Shown here piece by piece: positions 61,313 through 64,000 of a stretch of DNA of 64,000 nt. Every line of letters begins with the position of its first letter. The stretch's first letter is position 1. Under the pieces are notes generated by a model. It was not told the DNA's origin. It made no database searches and worked only from the letters and a program-made list of their open reading frames with translations. Location: the NCBI GenBank assembly GCA_017307505.1, contig JAFKEE010000022.1, positions 248,001 through 312,000 on the forward strand, in the 5' to 3' direction. The translations under genes were made by a program, and so were the position numbers. Source of the DNA: Acidobacteriota bacterium (GTDB lineage: Bacteria > Acidobacteriota > Terriglobia > Bryobacterales > Bryobacteraceae).

Positions 61313-64000
61313 ATGTCACGATTCGCGATTCGAACACCGTACCTGATTGTCGTGCTGTGCCTGGTGATTGCCATCACGGGTACTGTGAGCCTGATCCGCA
61401 TGCCGGTGGACCTGTTTCCGGCGATGAACATTCCCGTGGTCGCGGTAGCGACTTTCTACTCCGGCATGCCGCCGGAACAGATCGAAGGCAACATTACTTA
61501 CCACCTGGAGCGGTTCTTCACGCTGGCGAGCGGGATCGACCATATGGAATCCCGTTCCCTGGCGGGTGTGAGTCTGATCAAGGTGTATTTTCAGCCGGGT
61601 ACGAACCCGGATTCAGCGGTGACGACGATTGCCAGCCTGGCGATGGCCGAGATAAGCCATCTGCCGCCCGGGACGCTGCCGCCCTTCGTGCTGAAGATGG
61701 ACGCGTCGAGCATGCCAGTGTGCCTGGTGACGCTGCGCGGCCAGGATCTGATGGAGACGCAGCTGAAGGACCTGGCGCAGAACGTACTGCGCAACCAGTT
61801 GGCCGGTGTGGCCGGCGCCGCGGTGCCGCAGCCGTTTGGCGGGCGCTGGCGCGAGATCATGCTCTATGCCGATCCATTCAAACTGGAAGCGCGCCAGATG
61901 AGCCTGATGGACGTTGTGCGCGCGATGAATGAGTCGAACCTGGTGCTGCCGGCCGGTGATGTGCAGATCGGCAAGTTCGACTACAACATCTACGCCAACA
62001 GCCAGGTGAGCAAGGTGGAGGATATCAATCGCGTGCCCCTGAAGCTCTCCGGCGAACGTCCCGTGCGGGTATCGGATATTGGGGTGGCGAAAGACGCCTA
62101 CTCGCTGCAGTACAACGCCGTCCGGGTGGACGGGCAGCGCTCCGTTTATCTGCCGGTGCTGAAGCAGGGCGGCGATTCGAACACGATTGCAGTGGTGGAG
62201 GGCGTGCGCGAGAAGCTGGGGCGCCTGTTTGATGTGCCGCCGTCGCTCTCCACGCAAGTGGTCTTCGACCAGTCGCAGTTCGTCAAGACGGCGATCCAGA
62301 CCCTGCTTCACGAAGGCGGGGTTGGGCTGTTCCTGACTTCTTTGATGATTCTGATCTTCCTGGGAAGCCTGCGCGCCACGGTGGCCGTCTTCTTCTCCAT
62401 TCCGCTGTCGGCGCTGGCCACGTTTCTGGCCCTACAGTTTGGCGGAAGCTCAGTGAACACGATGGTTCTGGGCGGGCTGGCGCTGGCGCTGTCGCGGCTG
62501 ATCGACAACTCGGTGGTGGTATTGGAGAACATCTACCGGCACCTGGAGATGGGCGAACCGCCGGCGGTGGCGGCCGAGAAGGGCGGCCGCGAGGTGGCGC
62601 TGCCGGTGCTGGCGGCGACTCTGACGACGGTGGTCGTATTCTTCCCGGTGACACTGTTGTACGGCGTCAGCAAGTTCCTGTTTTCCTCGCTGGCCCTGGC
62701 GGTGGTGCTGTCGCTGTTTGCTTCCTACTTTGTGGCGCTGACCGTGGTGCCGCTGTTCTGCGCGCGCTTCCTGAAGCACGCAGCGCCGGAGACGGACAAG
62801 CCTGGCTTCGGTACGCGGTTCAATGCCCGGTTCAACCGCGGCTTCGAAGCGTTCCTATCGCGGTATGACCGGGCGGCGGGTGTGGCCGTGCGGCGTCCGG
62901 TGGCCTGCCTGCTGGCCTTTGGCGTGGTTTTCGTGGCGAGCCTGGCCATCTACCCGAATATCGAGATGGCGTTCTTTCCGAGAACGGATTCCGGCCAGTT
63001 TGTGATCAACGTGAAGGCGCCTTCGGGGACAAAGCTGGACGAGACGGAGAAGGAGATCGCGCAACTGGAGGCGCTGGTGCGGCGCATTATTCCGGAGAGC
63101 GAACTCGGGATGGTGGTGTCGAACATCGGCGTCGATCCGGGGTTCTCGGCGATTTACACCTCGAACTCGGCGATGCATACGGCCTTCGTCCAGGTGGGGC
63201 TGAAGCCGGGCCACAAGGTGGAAAGTTTCGAATATATGGCGCGGGTGAAGGCCCGGATGCAGCAGGAGCTGCCGCAACTGGCGGCGTATTTCTCCTCGGG
63301 CTGCCTGGTGGACGCGGTGCTGAATCTGGGGCTGGCGGCGCCGATTGACATCCAGGTGGGCGGCTCCGATTTGAAGGCGAGCTATCAGACGGCGCTCGAC
63401 CTGGCGCAGCGTGTGAAGAGTATCCAGGGCGTGGCCGATGCGTACATCCCACAGGATCTGGACTACCCGGCACTGCGGCTGGAAGTGGACCGGACGCGTG
63501 CCGGCGAACTTGGACTGACGCAGAAGCTAGGGCTGACGCTATCGGTGGTGTTGCTCTACCTGATTCTGGTGGCGCAGTTCCGGTCAGTGATCGACCCGTT
63601 CATCATCCTTCTGGCGCTGCCACCGGGGCTCACCGGCGTGCTGCTGACTCTGTGGCTGACCGGCACGACCCTGAATGTGATGTCGCTGATGGGGGTGGTG
63701 ATGCTGGCGGGCGTCGCCGTCTCGAACAGTATCCTAATTGTCGAATTCGCCCACCATCTGCGGCGCGAAGGCATGGCCGTGCGCGAAGCTGTCTCGACGG
63801 CCTGCCGGGTGCGGCTGCGTCCGGTGCTGATGACCTCGCTGGCCACGGTGATCGGCCTGCTGCCGATGGCGCTGAAACTGGGCGAGGGGAGCGAGTCCTA
63901 TGCTCCCCTGGCGCGGGCCCTGATCGGGGGGCTGTCGGTCTCGGTGGTCGTGACGATCTTCCTCGTGCCGGCCGGTTTCTGTCTCGCCTATGGACGCAGG
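61313..64000 (+). CDS. RND efflux transporter (partial, runs off right edge)
   Basis: 896 codons are in the window, from MSRFAIRTPYLIVVLCLVIA (ATG 61313); roughly another 100-150 residues should follow. Family marks: MPVDLFPAMNIPVVAVATFY, porter domains, and VMSLMGVVMLAGVAVSNSIL then IVEFAHHLRREG. In the helix-4 relay motif it has I397-D398-N399 (SRLIDNSVVVLENIYRH), where AcrB has D407-D408. In helix 10 it has S804-N805-S806 (VSNSILIVEF), where AcrB has K940. Only one of the three canonical relay residues is therefore kept. The operon predicts drug, metal or lipid export. Substrate unknown. Confidence 0.93.
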   Translation, partial: MSRFAIRTPYLIVVLCLVIAITGTVSLIRMPVDLFPAMNIPVVAVATFYSGMPPEQIEGNITYHLERFFTLASGIDHMESRSLAGVSLIKVYFQPGTNPDSAVTTIASLAMAEISHLPPGTLPPFVLKMDASSMPVCLVTLRGQDLMETQLKDLAQNVLRNQLAGVAGAAVPQPFGGRWREIMLYADPFKLEARQMSLMDVVRAMNESNLVLPAGDVQIGKFDYNIYANSQVSKVEDINRVPLKLSGERPVRVSDIGVAKDAYSLQYNAVRVDGQRSVYLPVLKQGGDSNTIAVVEGVREKLGRLFDVPPSLSTQVVFDQSQFVKTAIQTLLHEGGVGLFLTSLMILIFLGSLRATVAVFFSIPLSALATFLALQFGGSSVNTMVLGGLALALSRLIDNSVVVLENIYRHLEMGEPPAVAAEKGGREVALPVLAATLTTVVVFFPVTLLYGVSKFLFSSLALAVVLSLFASYFVALTVVPLFCARFLKHAAPETDKPGFGTRFNARFNRGFEAFLSRYDRAAGVAVRRPVACLLAFGVVFVASLAIYPNIEMAFFPRTDSGQFVINVKAPSGTKLDETEKEIAQLEALVRRIIPESELGMVVSNIGVDPGFSAIYTSNSAMHTAFVQVGLKPGHKVESFEYMARVKARMQQELPQLAAYFSSGCLVDAVLNLGLAAPIDIQVGGSDLKASYQTALDLAQRVKSIQGVADAYIPQDLDYPALRLEVDRTRAGELGLTQKLGLTLSVVLLYLILVAQFRSVIDPFIILLALPPGLTGVLLTLWLTGTTLNVMSLMGVVMLAGVAVSNSILIVEFAHHLRREGMAVREAVSTACRVRLRPVLMTSLATVIGLLPMALKLGEGSESYAPLARALIGGLSVSVVVTIFLVPAGFCLAYGRR

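Overview
The window is a bacterial chromosome segment, GC-rich and densely coded. It most resembles an Acidobacteriota genome of the Bryobacterales/Solibacter type. I infer this from the mix of giant RCC1/DUF11/InlB-repeat secreted proteins, DUF1080 (3-keto-disaccharide hydrolase family) enzymes, TadE/TadG pilus genes, PilZ-J-domain proteins and many uncharacterised secreted proteins; no rRNA marker is present to prove it. I found no rRNA, tRNA or CRISPR array.

Layout. 0-1.7 kb: three minus-strand TadE/TadG pseudopilin-like genes. 2-8 kb: an accessory 'graveyard' with remnants of IS4-type and IS66-type transposases, two broken REP-associated tyrosine transposases (RAYT), an Rhs/YD-repeat gene cut by an in-frame stop, and several small orphan or immunity-like genes. 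8.4-14.5 kb: one 2,036-residue modular surface or secreted protein. 14.7-15.5 kb and 53.8-54.6 kb: two copies of an unrecognised repeat element. 15.8-26 kb: housekeeping and metabolic genes (malic enzyme fused to a phosphotransacetylase-like domain, DUF1080, hydantoinase B, a paired small multidrug resistance-like transporter, a hybrid histidine kinase). 26.1-32 kb: a minus-strand block of XerD-like recombinase, CCA-adding enzyme family protein, a BamA/TamA-like outer membrane protein, an uncharacterised secreted protein with kinase-like motifs, and a PAP2 phosphatase. 32-42.4 kb: a 2'-5' RNA ligase-like protein, patatin, a membrane fusion protein, a PilZ/J-domain protein, a parvulin, an MsbA-like ABC exporter and a HerA-like ATPase. 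42.4-49.2 kb: an iron-acquisition cluster (TonB-dependent siderophore receptor, PiuC/YbiX hydroxylase, PepSY reductase-like protein, AraC regulator, secreted protein). 49.2-51.8 kb: rhamnulokinase and a zinc-dependent sugar dehydrogenase. 51.8-53.6 kb: an ECF sigma / anti-sigma-like / secretin-N-like operon. 55-56.2 kb: small orphan genes. 56.2-64 kb: a two-component system divergent from a DUF190-TolC-adaptor-RND efflux operon that runs off the right edge.

How the genes work together. The iron cluster is a self-contained uptake unit: receptor, hydroxylase and reductase-like membrane protein, with a local AraC regulator. The right end is a sensor-regulated tripartite efflux pump, with a set of ATCAGG repeats in the divergent promoter. 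The 26.1-31.0 kb block is probably one transcript that couples an outer-membrane beta-barrel to a periplasmic protein of unknown activity.

Strongest candidates for something undescribed: (1) the two repeat loci, which share a 28-bp box, an identical 88-bp spacing to a TATAAT and a similar short ORF start, followed by tandem arrays built on GAACAAA; (2) the kinase-like motif set in the secreted protein next to the BamA-like barrel; (3) an RND pump lacking two of the three canonical proton-relay residues.
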